From a virus, in the IMG/VR virus record IMGVR_UViG_3300033571_007070, positions 1 through 22,572 of that record: DNA of 22,572 nucleotides, one strand, 5' to 3'. Under the pieces are notes generated by a model. That model was not told the origin of the DNA. It did no database searches and saw only the letters and a program-made list of their open reading frames with translations. The translations under genes were made by a program, and so were the position numbers. This document shows positions 12,051 to 20,535 of the stretch, in pieces. Position 1 is the first letter of the stretch. Every line of letters starts with the position of its first letter.

Positions 12051-14580
12051 AGACTTACTTCTTAGGATAGGCTTTTTGTTTGACGAGAAGTCTTTGGCGA
12101 ACGTTTCTAAGCGGCTTCAAAAAAGCGGCGAACAGCTGTCCCGGATCGGTACAGACCTTACACTTTCCTTATCGGCTCCATTGGCAGCCTTTGGCGCTGC
12201 ATCCATCAAAGCGGCGGGCGATATTGAAAGCCTTACCCTTGCTTTAAAATCACAGTTAGGAAGTAGTGAAGCGGCTGCGGCGGAGTTGGACAAACTGACT
12301 GAAGCGGCCAAAAACCCCGGCCTTGGTGTAGAGCAAGCCGTTCGGGGCTCCGTTCGTTTGCAGGGTGTTGGCCTTGCAGCGGATGAAGCCCGTGAAACGC
12401 TTATCCAGATGGGTAACGCTATTGCAGCCACGGGCGGAACGGCTCAGGAGCTTGACAACGTAACGCGGCAATTCGCCCAAATGATCAGCAAGGGGCGCGT
12501 CCTTCAGGAAGACGTTTCTATCTTGTCTGAAAATATGCCCGGCCTTGCCCAGCTTATGCAAAAGGCCTTTGGCACTCAAAGTGTGGAGGCAATCCGGGAA
12601 ATGGGTGTGGGCGGCAAAGAGTTTGTCCAGCGCATCACAGAGGCGGCAAAGGAATTGCCACGGGTAGAGGGTGGTATAAAGAACGGGATTGGCAATGCGA
12701 TGGACAGCCTAAAGCAGAGCGCTGCAAAGGTGGGTTTGGCTATAAATACGGCCTTTGATGTAACGGGCTTAATAGAATCTTTTTCAGGTGGACTTTTGGC
12801 GGCTGCAAATGCTTTTGCAAGCCTCGACAGCGGCGTGCAAAAACTAATCCTTTCCCTCGCTGGCATTGTCATTGCCACGGGGCCGGTGGTGAGCGCCTTT
12901 GGAGCTATTAAGCAATTTGCCGGAACGTTTGTGTCAATATGGGCAAATGTCCTATCCAGCGTAAAAGCAGGCATAACAGCTTTTAAAGCCCTGGACACGG
13001 CAATGAAGTTAACTGTAATTGGTGGGCTTATTGCGGCAGTCGGATTATTGGCGGCGGCGTATACTCATTTTTCTTCGCAGCTTACCGATGCAGAGCGGGC
13101 GCAAAAATCACTAAGCGAGGTTAACCGAAAAGCGGCTGAAAGCGTAGCAGGGCAAAAATCAGAGGTGGACACCCTGGTAGCGGCATACAAAAGCGAAGGC
13201 GCTACACTTGACCAAAAGAAGGCCATACTTTCAGAGCTTAACCGGATAAGCCCCGAATATTTTGGAGGGATACGGGTAGGTAAAGGAGATATTGAAGCGA
13301 TTACAGCGGCCACGGCGAAATATAGCGCGGAGCTTATCCGGGTGGCAAAGATTACAGCGGCAAAGGATAGGCTTGTAGAGATTGAAAAAGAGTTGCTAAA
13401 CCTGAATAAGACGGCACAGCCTTCCATCATTCAATCGGTTGGTAATGCCATTTTAAGTTTGGGCAATGTTTCAGGGTTTGCCGCTAAACAAGCGCAAACA
13501 GCAGCGACTAACATTGTTAATAAAACAAAGGCTTTAGAGGCAGAGCGCACGGTACTGTCTGGTGTAATTACACAACAGGCACTTGCAGATGCGGCAAACA
13601 ACAAGCTAACCGACTCTACAGAGGATCTTACCAAGGCAACAGGGGCTTATGCCGACGTTCTTAAAGAAATTAGCCAAGAGGTTGCAAAGGCACAGATATT
13701 TGGCGAAAACGAAGATATAGCCAAGTTAAAGGCGCTTGAAAGCGGGATTAAGTCACTTATTGATAAAGGATTTAAGCCAGCTTCAGCAGAGGTTAAAAAT
13801 CTTGTTGCTGAATACGAGGCGTTAAAAATAGCCATTGATTCCAGGGGGCCAAGGATTGACACGACCAACCTGCCAGCGGCTCCGGCCACTTCCGTAACAT
13901 CAACAGCCGAAAACCCACTACCAGCGGCTCCGGCATTGATCGAAGCGGCAACTACCCAACTAAAACTATATTCAGAGGCGGCGGCGTATGCTGCAGATAT
14001 TCAAGACCAATTAAACCAGGGGATTTTCGATTTTTCCACCGGGTTAACCGGCGTTACCGAACAGCTTTTAGAACAAGGCAACCTATTAGGCGGCGTATTT
14101 GTGAGCATGGGCAATGCCATTTCACAGGCAGCGGCACAGGGCGAAACATCCTTTGCTAAACTTGGTCAGGCAGCAGCGGGCGCGGCGGCAAAGATTATCC
14201 GGGCTTACATTCAACAGGGTGTAGCTGCGGCGGTGGCAAAGGCATTAAGTTCCGTACCGTTCCCCCTAAACCTTGCAGCGGGCGCGGCGGCGGGCGGTCT
14301 TGCAGCGGCTTTATTTACGCGGGCGGTTGGTGCAATAGGTATTAAGGGTTTCGCCCGTGGTACTGGATATGCCCCAGGCGGCTTGTCGCTTGTGGGTGAG
14401 CAAGGCCCGGAGCTTGTTAACCTTCCACGCGGCTCGCAGGTGTATTCCAATCCAAAAACAAACAGGATGCTTGATAGTATGGGCGGCGGCGGTATGCTTA
14501 GTGGAGAATTCACCGTAAGAGGCACAGACCTGGTATTGGTATTAGAACGAGCGCAAAACAAAAATCAACGGTTTAGATAA
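12040..14580 (+). CDS. Tail tape measure protein
   Basis: At 846 residues this protein sets tail length and would be ejected with the DNA. The N-terminal segment has the tape-measure domain (LSLSAPLAAFGAASIKAAGDIESLTLALKSQLGS, then NPGLGVEQAVRGSVRLQGVG and SGRV-like LQEDVSILSENMPGLAQLMQKAFG, about 45-180). Hydrophobic stretches at about 268-305 and 325-345 may span the host membrane during ejection. The middle is helical. The C-terminal region is Ala/Gly-rich and ends with GGLSLVGEQGPELVNLPRGS, the common tape-measure C-terminal motif. A perfect AAAGGAGG lies at 12026-12033, 6 bases before the ATG, unusual in this non-SD context. At 0.15 nm per residue the tail would be about 125 nm. Confidence 0.93.
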   Translation: MTAKDLLLRIGFLFDEKSLANVSKRLQKSGEQLSRIGTDLTLSLSAPLAAFGAASIKAAGDIESLTLALKSQLGSSEAAAAELDKLTEAAKNPGLGVEQAVRGSVRLQGVGLAADEARETLIQMGNAIAATGGTAQELDNVTRQFAQMISKGRVLQEDVSILSENMPGLAQLMQKAFGTQSVEAIREMGVGGKEFVQRITEAAKELPRVEGGIKNGIGNAMDSLKQSAAKVGLAINTAFDVTGLIESFSGGLLAAANAFASLDSGVQKLILSLAGIVIATGPVVSAFGAIKQFAGTFVSIWANVLSSVKAGITAFKALDTAMKLTVIGGLIAAVGLLAAAYTHFSSQLTDAERAQKSLSEVNRKAAESVAGQKSEVDTLVAAYKSEGATLDQKKAILSELNRISPEYFGGIRVGKGDIEAITAATAKYSAELIRVAKITAAKDRLVEIEKELLNLNKTAQPSIIQSVGNAILSLGNVSGFAAKQAQTAATNIVNKTKALEAERTVLSGVITQQALADAANNKLTDSTEDLTKATGAYADVLKEISQEVAKAQIFGENEDIAKLKALESGIKSLIDKGFKPASAEVKNLVAEYEALKIAIDSRGPRIDTTNLPAAPATSVTSTAENPLPAAPALIEAATTQLKLYSEAAAYAADIQDQLNQGIFDFSTGLTGVTEQLLEQGNLLGGVFVSMGNAISQAAAQGETSFAKLGQAAAGAAAKIIRAYIQQGVAAAVAKALSSVPFPLNLAAGAAAGGLAAALFTRAVGAIGIKGFARGTGYAPGGLSLVGEQGPELVNLPRGSQVYSNPKTNRMLDSMGGGGMLSGEFTVRGTDLVLVLERAQNKNQRFR

Positions 14581-17500
14581 TGGCAGTTAGGCTAACAGGC
14601 ACATTTTACGACATAAACGGGGCGGAATATCGGGTGGATATTCACGATGCTGATTTTGTGGGCAGTTCCGACCCTTTTACCGTAAAGTATTGCACTATTA
14701 GCTACGACAGCAATGATAATAACGACTTCAATGCTCCGATCATTGGAAGCCGGGCAGAGGTCGGTATGGTGGTGGACTTTGAGGATACGATACTACCGAC
14801 TTTCATAGAAGATTTTGCAGGCGGTTCCGAAAGTCGTTTTTTCTTGGAAATTACAAAGGTTCTAACTTCTTTGGTGGTTTGGCGGGGCTTATTAACACCC
14901 GACTTTGCAGGTGAAGAAGATACAGCCCCTTACTACACTTTTAAGGTTTCGGCTGTGTGTGGTTTGGCTACGCTAAAGAAAAAGCCCTACCACGATGGCG
15001 CGGCCCTTTATACGGGCATAGAGCGACTGACCAAACACCTTGTTACGGCACTTGCTAAAACAGACCATGCTTCCATGTGGGGCGGTACAGATGCCTTCCT
15101 GAAAACGTCGGTAGACTGGTGGGCGGTGTCAATGTCAAGCGGGGCAAATGATGACTCTTTATATCAGGGCGGTGTCGATCATTCCGCTTTTTACAACTTC
15201 CAACAACAGGGAGGCGTAGATAAAGACGTAATAAGTAGTTACGACGTTTTATGGCAAATCCTAAAGACGTTTAATTGCCGGATATTCCAAACAGAGGGCG
15301 TATGGTGGGTGGAACAAATACCCTACCGGACAGCTTCGCCGTATTATTCCAGGGCGTACCAGAAAGACGGCAGCTTTATATCTTCAGCAACCGTATCAGG
15401 GGCAAATGTCATAGACCAAACCAGTACGGGCGCAAAGCTGGCAACTATGACATACGACTTCCTTCCGGCTCTTAAAAAGTCAGAGGTTAATTACGATGTC
15501 AAGATTAGGCGCAATTTCCTAAACGGGGCAAACCTGACAACGGGAGCGGATACGATTAACTTTGATCAGGCTATATCTGCCAACGGTGGGGATGCCATAA
15601 TGAGGTTAAAAGGTCAAATTTCCTTTGGGATTAAAAACCTTAGCTATTCGGGCGGCGCAAACGATGTGCTTTTCTTTGTACCTAATATAAAGCTGAAAGT
15701 GGGCAGTAATTACCTTTTAAGGGATTACGCCATTTCTAACTTTACAGCTCAGATAGACCCGCCTGAATGGACAGCAAACAGCGCAGACCGTATTTATTTA
15801 CCACACAATATTGGGGTGGTTCCTGCGGTGGGCGCGCAAGTGAATGGTACAATCAATTTTGAGATACTCACCCCGGCATTGCCTTCAGACGGCGATGACA
15901 ATCAGTTGGTGGTTACAGCGTCCGGCCTTCAGAAGTGGGACGGCGGCGGCGTTTCTAATTCTCAGTTTCAGATATTTTGGAGCGCCTCCAACTTGTTCCT
16001 GGAAGTGTACGATGAAGGCACGCCCGTTGTTTCAGAGGATCAGATACAATACACCGCAGATAATCCGGATGACTTTAGTGAGGTGTACGAAACTACAATT
16101 CGCCTTGGTTCGGCTTTACTGTCAAATAGCGCCGGGCGTATATTCAGATGGAACGGTTCTATATGGGTGAACGCAACCGATTGGGGCCAGGGTGTAGGAA
16201 CGAGAAACAAGGCAATAGGCGATCTATTGGCGCTAAACATACTTAATGCCAGGATTTCACCGCGCAGGCGGCTAAACGGCTCCATGTACGGCGATTTTCG
16301 TATGTTCCGCTTGATGCAAACGCTTGACGGGAATAAATGGATGATGTCAAGCGCCAACTGGGACATAGGCAAAAATACCATACAGGGAGCCTGGTTTTTG
16401 CTTGACTATGGCAGCGCGGGCGTATCAGCTACTCCAATTAAAAAGAAGGTAATACCAAACGGGCCTACATACCCGCCAATACCAGACCCAACAAACCCGA
16501 CAGGCTTAATAAATACATCAAGCGGGTTTAACATCAACCCGGCCCCTACTGTACTGGCTCCGGTTGCTTATAATGCCCTGGATGGCGAAATAGTAGAGGG
16601 CGCAACCGTTACAAGCATTGCAATCAAAACAGCTTCTACAGGTAGCGAGTTTTTGGCTGGGGATGGTGTCACGCTGGTTAATCCATATACCGGACAATTC
16701 CAAACCTTTACCATTGCCACGGCTCCAACGGCGGGTGCTACGTCTTTAAGTGTATCAAGCACGGCGGCGCTTTATGATTTCCCTGAAGATAGCTACTTGG
16801 TAGTAAAGCAAAACGCTTATTCATTCCGGCTACCACAGGGAACGGCCGAAGGTCAGATTTTGCGGTGGGATAACGCAGCTGAGGAATGGGAGGTTTACAG
16901 CGGCGCGACTGACGGCCATGTTCTTACGTGGGACACGACAAACGGATGGCAGGCAGAAGCAAGCACGGGCGGCGGCGGCAATTACCAGACTTTACGCGAC
17001 GGCGGGGTGGATGCTACGCAAAGAGCTGCGGCAAACTTTGTTAATACGGCACGAATTTCGTTTACCCTGACAGACGACGCAGGCAATAACGAAACGGAGG
17101 TTAGTGGAGATATAATTGCTAACTCAATCGGCGACAGCCAACTAAGGCAGGGCGCGGCGGCTTCTGTGATTGGCAGAAGCGCGGCAACGGGGGGCGATGT
17201 AGCGGACATTGTAAGCAGCGCAAACCACCAAGTATTAAAGCGTAGTGATACGGGTACTTTGATATGGGGCGCTGTGACAACTGACAACATCGCCGACAAT
17301 GCCGTAACAACAGCCAAAATAGCCGACAGCGCCGTAACAACAGCCAAAATAAACGACTTAGCAGTTACCACGGCGAAGCTGGCTGATAATGCCGTGACTA
17401 CGGTCAAAATAACGGATTTAAACGTTACTACGGGCAAAATAGCTAACGACGCGGTTACATACGCCAAACTACAAAACGTCAGCACAAATAACCGGATATT

Positions 17501-18440
17501 GGGCAGGATCACAGGGGGGGTGGGTGATGTAGAGGAATTGACGGTTGCCAATATGTACACCATATTGGGCATGACTGGAACAAATGGGCGTTTGGCGATC
17601 TGGACGGGTGCAAACTCGCTGACCTCTGATGCTGCGTTTACGTTTGATGCTGGGTTTGATCGGATGACCATAACGTCAGTATCAAATACCTCTAATTTGG
17701 GGATAGCGGTATTAAATATAAGCGGGGGAACAATTACCGGATCAACAACTACTATACGTGCGGTTGCAGATACAACAGCAAACCACCTGTTTGAGATAAT
17801 AAACACCAACAACGCAAACGCTAATGCAAATACTATCCTAAATGTTGGGAGCGGCGGCACAGCTGGGGGGGATTCTGTTATACAGTTCCAGATTAGAGGT
17901 GCGGGCGGGGTTACTCATTCGATTGGCATTGATAACAGCGACTCCGATAAATTCAAGATTACGCCAAACGCAAGCAGACCGGGCGGCAATGCCAATAGCG
18001 GCCTTATTATCACTAACGCGGCGGCGGCCCTGGTTGGTATTAACTTGGACGCTCCTTCATATCCGCTTGACGTAGGCGGACGCGGTAGAAGTGTTCAGCA
18101 ATTAATGACACAGGCACATCCAACGGCCGGGCCGCAGCTTGCGGCAATGGGCACGGGCGGATCTATTAACTTCCTCTTTGGTGGTAATAATGGTTTTTTT
18201 GTTGATTTCACAGTAGGCACAGAACCAACGGCCGACAGCGATCTTTTTAAGATCACACTAAACCAAGCGTTCCCAATTACATACTATCCGGTTTTCAGCC
18301 AGAACAATAGTAATGCCGCAAGGGATTACAATAAAATTTACATATCAAACTTTGACAGCGGAAGTTTAACGCTTGCGGTTCGTGGCACGTTAACGGCTGG
18401 CGATCAATACTCTTTTAACTTCTCATTCTTTGGAAGATGA
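14580..18440 (+). CDS. Large tail tip / tail fibre protein
   Basis: A 1286-residue protein directly after the tape measure (TAATG overlap), where the distal tail and host-recognition proteins sit. The N-terminal 400 or so residues (MAVRLTGTFYDINGAEYRVDI, VWRGLLTPDFAGEED, TFNCRIFQTEGVWWVEQIPY) look like a baseplate/hub part that could replace separate Dit and Tal proteins. A proline-rich linker (about 630-650, YPPIPDPTNPTG) leads to fibre modules with GQILRWDNAAEEWEV and GHVLTWDTTNGWQAE (about 760-790), typical of Bacteroidota phage fibres. Next come six decapeptide repeats (908-967), and then a C-terminal region rich in N, S, T and G, probably the beta-structured adhesive end. No peptidase or lysozyme motif is evident. 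Its stop forms an ATGA with the next gene. Confidence 0.78.
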   Translation: MAVRLTGTFYDINGAEYRVDIHDADFVGSSDPFTVKYCTISYDSNDNNDFNAPIIGSRAEVGMVVDFEDTILPTFIEDFAGGSESRFFLEITKVLTSLVVWRGLLTPDFAGEEDTAPYYTFKVSAVCGLATLKKKPYHDGAALYTGIERLTKHLVTALAKTDHASMWGGTDAFLKTSVDWWAVSMSSGANDDSLYQGGVDHSAFYNFQQQGGVDKDVISSYDVLWQILKTFNCRIFQTEGVWWVEQIPYRTASPYYSRAYQKDGSFISSATVSGANVIDQTSTGAKLATMTYDFLPALKKSEVNYDVKIRRNFLNGANLTTGADTINFDQAISANGGDAIMRLKGQISFGIKNLSYSGGANDVLFFVPNIKLKVGSNYLLRDYAISNFTAQIDPPEWTANSADRIYLPHNIGVVPAVGAQVNGTINFEILTPALPSDGDDNQLVVTASGLQKWDGGGVSNSQFQIFWSASNLFLEVYDEGTPVVSEDQIQYTADNPDDFSEVYETTIRLGSALLSNSAGRIFRWNGSIWVNATDWGQGVGTRNKAIGDLLALNILNARISPRRRLNGSMYGDFRMFRLMQTLDGNKWMMSSANWDIGKNTIQGAWFLLDYGSAGVSATPIKKKVIPNGPTYPPIPDPTNPTGLINTSSGFNINPAPTVLAPVAYNALDGEIVEGATVTSIAIKTASTGSEFLAGDGVTLVNPYTGQFQTFTIATAPTAGATSLSVSSTAALYDFPEDSYLVVKQNAYSFRLPQGTAEGQILRWDNAAEEWEVYSGATDGHVLTWDTTNGWQAEASTGGGGNYQTLRDGGVDATQRAAANFVNTARISFTLTDDAGNNETEVSGDIIANSIGDSQLRQGAAASVIGRSAATGGDVADIVSSANHQVLKRSDTGTLIWGAVTTDNIADNAVTTAKIADSAVTTAKINDLAVTTAKLADNAVTTVKITDLNVTTGKIANDAVTYAKLQNVSTNNRILGRITGGVGDVEELTVANMYTILGMTGTNGRLAIWTGANSLTSDAAFTFDAGFDRMTITSVSNTSNLGIAVLNISGGTITGSTTTIRAVADTTANHLFEIINTNNANANANTILNVGSGGTAGGDSVIQFQIRGAGGVTHSIGIDNSDSDKFKITPNASRPGGNANSGLIITNAAAALVGINLDAPSYPLDVGGRGRSVQQLMTQAHPTAGPQLAAMGTGGSINFLFGGNNGFFVDFTVGTEPTADSDLFKITLNQAFPITYYPVFSQNNSNAARDYNKIYISNFDSGSLTLAVRGTLTAGDQYSFNFSFFGR
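17301..17480 (+). repeat. Six 30-bp repeats encoding decapeptides (AVTTAKIADS type)
   Basis: A 30-bp unit starts at 17301, 17331, 17361, 17391, 17421 and 17451. The encoded decapeptides read AVTTAKIADS, AVTTAKINDL, AVTTAKLADN, AVTTVKITDL, NVTTGKIAND and AVTYAKLQNV. The first two copies share their first 21 bases; later copies differ at many synonymous sites, indicating long protein-level selection. The regular spacing of hydrophobic residues suits a trimeric fibre shaft. Confidence 0.85.
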
Positions 18441-18751
18441 TTGAAACAACAGGCGGCCGTTTCGTTGTCGAGGATGACAGCGAACAGCAATTTAACGGCT
18501 CATCTATCATTTGTGAGCCTACGTACATAGAGCTTCAAGAATCGTTTGCCGTCCGGCTTAATGTGGTGGACAGCGTGACAACGACTATATTAGCCTACGG
18601 GTACTTTACGGTTACAAAGGCAGAGGTGGACGCGGAAACGGGAAGCGGAACGGGTGAAACGGCACCCTGGTTCTCTGCCTTGCAGGAGGCGGTAATAACC
18701 AAACTGCAAGCATTGACCGGGAATGGTAGCATAACGTTTACGGTGGTTTAG
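18437..18751 (+). CDS. Small hypothetical tail-region protein
   Basis: A 104-residue acidic protein that overlaps the fibre gene by ATGA. It has QQFNGSSIICEPTYIELQES, a strand-rich middle (FAVRLNVVDSVTTTILAYGYFTV) and a serine/glycine linker before a C-terminal helix (FSALQEAVITKLQALTG). It has no signal peptide, membrane segment or known motif that I can identify. Position and coupling suggest a fibre-associated structural protein or fibre chaperone. It is the last gene before a 49-base T-rich gap. Confidence 0.55.
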   Translation: MIETTGGRFVVEDDSEQQFNGSSIICEPTYIELQESFAVRLNVVDSVTTTILAYGYFTVTKAEVDAETGSGTGETAPWFSALQEAVITKLQALTGNGSITFTVV

Positions 18752-18800
18752 ATAACTTTTTTCGTGGTTTTTTCGGCTTTTTTTAATAAATATTTGCAGT

Positions 18801-19166
18801 ATGGCGACGTTGGTAAAAAATCTTCCCCAACAAATTGATTATGAGGTCTACCAGGGGGACACATGGCTACCGGGAACAATCACGGCGAAGCTGAGCGGCA
18901 CGCCTATTGACTTTACCGGATACACTGCTAAAATGGAGATCCGGCACGCCATATCCAGAGAAATAGTACTGACGCTAACAAGCACCCCGGCGGCGGGCAT
19001 AACCATATCAAGTGTGGGAGTTATTACGCTATCCATGACAGCGGCACAAACGTCCGCTTTGCTTGGGGAGTATTCGTACGATCTGCAAATTACATATCCA
19101 TCAGGGATAATTAAGACGTACACATTCGGAACCATAACCGTTTACCTTGACGCAACGGCAAACTGA
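18801..19166 (+). CDS. BppU-N-like baseplate/fibre protein
   Basis: A 121-residue beta-sandwich-like protein with the pattern QGDTWLPGTITAKLSGTPIDFTGYTAKMEIR (18-48), GITISSVGVITLSMTAAQTSALLGEYSYDLQITYPSG (66-102) and a terminal GTITVYLD. The order (GDTW, G.piDltGytakm.iR, l.lt...T..l..g.Y.YDlq.....G...t...G...v) resembles the N-terminal domain of lactococcal phage BppU and similar small tail proteins that attach receptor-binding modules. The A of its stop codon (TGA, 19164-19166) is also the first base of the next ATG. It starts after a T-rich gap (18752-18800) that may hold a promoter, though only an imperfect AATATTTG is seen. Confidence 0.65.
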   Translation: MATLVKNLPQQIDYEVYQGDTWLPGTITAKLSGTPIDFTGYTAKMEIRHAISREIVLTLTSTPAAGITISSVGVITLSMTAAQTSALLGEYSYDLQITYPSGIIKTYTFGTITVYLDATAN

Positions 19167-19624
19167 TGGCAGACGTAACACTCGAAATAGTAGAGGCAAC
19201 GCCAATAGAGCTAAACCTTAGCGGTGCAGTTCCAACGGTTCGCAGTGGCTGCGTAATGGTCAGCCCGTCAACGTCCGGATCTTCAGCCCTGACCACAGGA
19301 ACGAGCAAGGCGGTTGTTCGCATCCCTTCAGAGCTTGGTGGTATGGTGCTAACAGACGCGGGGGCCGGGCTTGCTACGCCTTCAAATTCAGGGGCCGTTT
19401 CGGTTCAAATGCGGAGAGTTCGGGCGGGCGCTTCAGTCAATATGTTGACCACCGAAATAACAATAGACCAAAATGAGTATGACAGTGTAACAGCGGCAAC
19501 GGCCGGAATTATTAACCAGTCAAACAGGGCGGTACAAGCGGGCGATCACATTCATTTCGATGTGACGGCGGCGGGGAATTCTGCTTTAGGGCTTGTTATT
19601 TCATTCACATTCCAACCAGTTTAA
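19166..19624 (+). CDS. Virion-associated hypothetical protein
   Basis: A 152-residue protein that starts on the last base of the previous stop codon. Notable segments are SKAVVRIPSELGGMVLTDAGAGLATPSNSG (48-77), SVQMRRVRAGASVNMLTTEITIDQNEYDSVTAATAG and VQAGDHIHFDVTAAGNSALGLVISFTF at the end. The pattern of mL.TEitID..E..S.....p.vI......V..GD.i.fdv...G....GL.v...f resembles a beta-sandwich carbohydrate-binding or fibre-head module in phage structural regions. The family role is not established to my knowledge, and the inference rests on composition and location. Confidence 0.55.
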   Translation: MADVTLEIVEATPIELNLSGAVPTVRSGCVMVSPSTSGSSALTTGTSKAVVRIPSELGGMVLTDAGAGLATPSNSGAVSVQMRRVRAGASVNMLTTEITIDQNEYDSVTAATAGIINQSNRAVQAGDHIHFDVTAAGNSALGLVISFTFQPV

Positions 19625-19643
19625 AACATAAAAACAAACACAC

Positions 19644-20060
19644 ATGGCTACGTTTAACAAATTCAATGCTTTTGTGGAGCATGTAGCGGAGGGAGTACAC
19701 AACCTTGGGTCACATCAGTTAGTAGTGGCGCTGACCAATAGCGCCCCGACTTCATCAAACTCTGTACTTGCTGATATTACCCAAATCAGCTACACAAACC
19801 TATCAAGCCGGAATATAACCACATCAACAAGTTCCCAAACTTCGGGGCTTTATAAGTTGGTGTTAACTGACTTGACTCTGACGGCTTCCGGCGGCTCAGT
19901 TGGGCCTTTTCAGTACATCGTTATTTATAACGATACGCCAACATCTCCAGCCGATCCCCTTATAGGGTATTACAACTATGGTTCTGCTTTGACCCTTGCA
20001 AGCGGTGAGAGTTTGACCATCGACTTCGATGCGGCTAACGGCCTTTTAACCTTGCAGTAA
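19644..20060 (+). CDS. Phage virion protein, MATFNKFN-HNLG type
   Basis: A 138-residue protein starting MATFNKFNAFVEHVAEGVHNLGSHQLVVALTNSAP. This opening is shared by many short phage proteins found beside tail fibre genes, which are generally treated as structural or decoration proteins without proven function. The rest is beta-rich (SGLYKLVLTDLTLTASGGSVGPFQYIVIYND) and ends SLTIDFDAANGLLTLQ. It has its own A-rich leader (aaaacataaaaacaaacacac), so it is probably well translated. It has no membrane or signal segments. Confidence 0.65.
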   Translation: MATFNKFNAFVEHVAEGVHNLGSHQLVVALTNSAPTSSNSVLADITQISYTNLSSRNITTSTSSQTSGLYKLVLTDLTLTASGGSVGPFQYIVIYNDTPTSPADPLIGYYNYGSALTLASGESLTIDFDAANGLLTLQ

Positions 20061-20101
20061 TTCATTGAAATGGCGGTTTCATTCCTAAACAATAAAATAA
20101 C

Positions 20102-20533
20102 ATGGCGGATAATGTAGGATATACACCCGGTTCTGGTGAAACAATCGCGACTGACGAAATCGGCGGCGTACAATATCAACGAGTCAAGCCCGTATGGGGT
20201 GTTGATGGTGTTGCAAATGATGTAAATGCCACAACACCGTTGCCAGTCGAAGTCATTGGAGAATTAACCGAGGCAATTGAGGCTATGCGGATGGCTATCG
20301 TTTCACTTACCAAATCGGTCGGCCTTGCACAGGTTAACCCCTTAACGGGCCGTCTGTTGGTTGATCAATCTGCATTAACCCAGCAGGTAAGCGGTGCGGT
20401 AAGTGCAACCCAGAACGGCACCTGGAACATAACAAACCTAACACAAGTCGGAAGCGCAAACGCGGCCATTGTGCCGTTTTCATTGGAACGCGGTGCCGCT
20501 GATAATTTGCGCCGAAACATAAACGTAACCTAA
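20102..20533 (+). CDS. Hypothetical tail-region structural protein
   Basis: A 143-residue protein starting MADNVGYTPGSGETIATDEIGGVQYQRVKPVWGVDGVANDV, an opening I recognise from phage proteins next to tail fibre genes (a short beta-structured N-terminal anchor with a GADG..... ..PLPV turn). A predicted helix follows (LTEAIEAMRMAIVSLTKSVG, about 60-79), and the C-terminus has TQNGTWNITNLTQVG. The helix could trimerise. Function unknown. It is preceded by an A-rich leader (ctaaacaataaaataac) and lies 2 bases before the kelch-like gene, so the two are probably translated together. Confidence 0.6.
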   Translation: MADNVGYTPGSGETIATDEIGGVQYQRVKPVWGVDGVANDVNATTPLPVEVIGELTEAIEAMRMAIVSLTKSVGLAQVNPLTGRLLVDQSALTQQVSGAVSATQNGTWNITNLTQVGSANAAIVPFSLERGAADNLRRNINVT

Positions 20534-20535
20534 CA

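Noticed and set aside
16982-17860. Leftward 292-residue ORF opposite the tail fibre
   Set aside because: Valine/alanine/proline-rich shadow of the repeat-containing fibre gene. The fibre frame has clear repeats and fits the operon; no promoter or leader is visible for the shadow.
18752-18800. Possible promoter in the T-rich 49-base gap before 18801
   Set aside because: Only an imperfect AATATTTG is seen and no properly spaced TTTG. There is no hairpin for a terminator either. Left unassigned.
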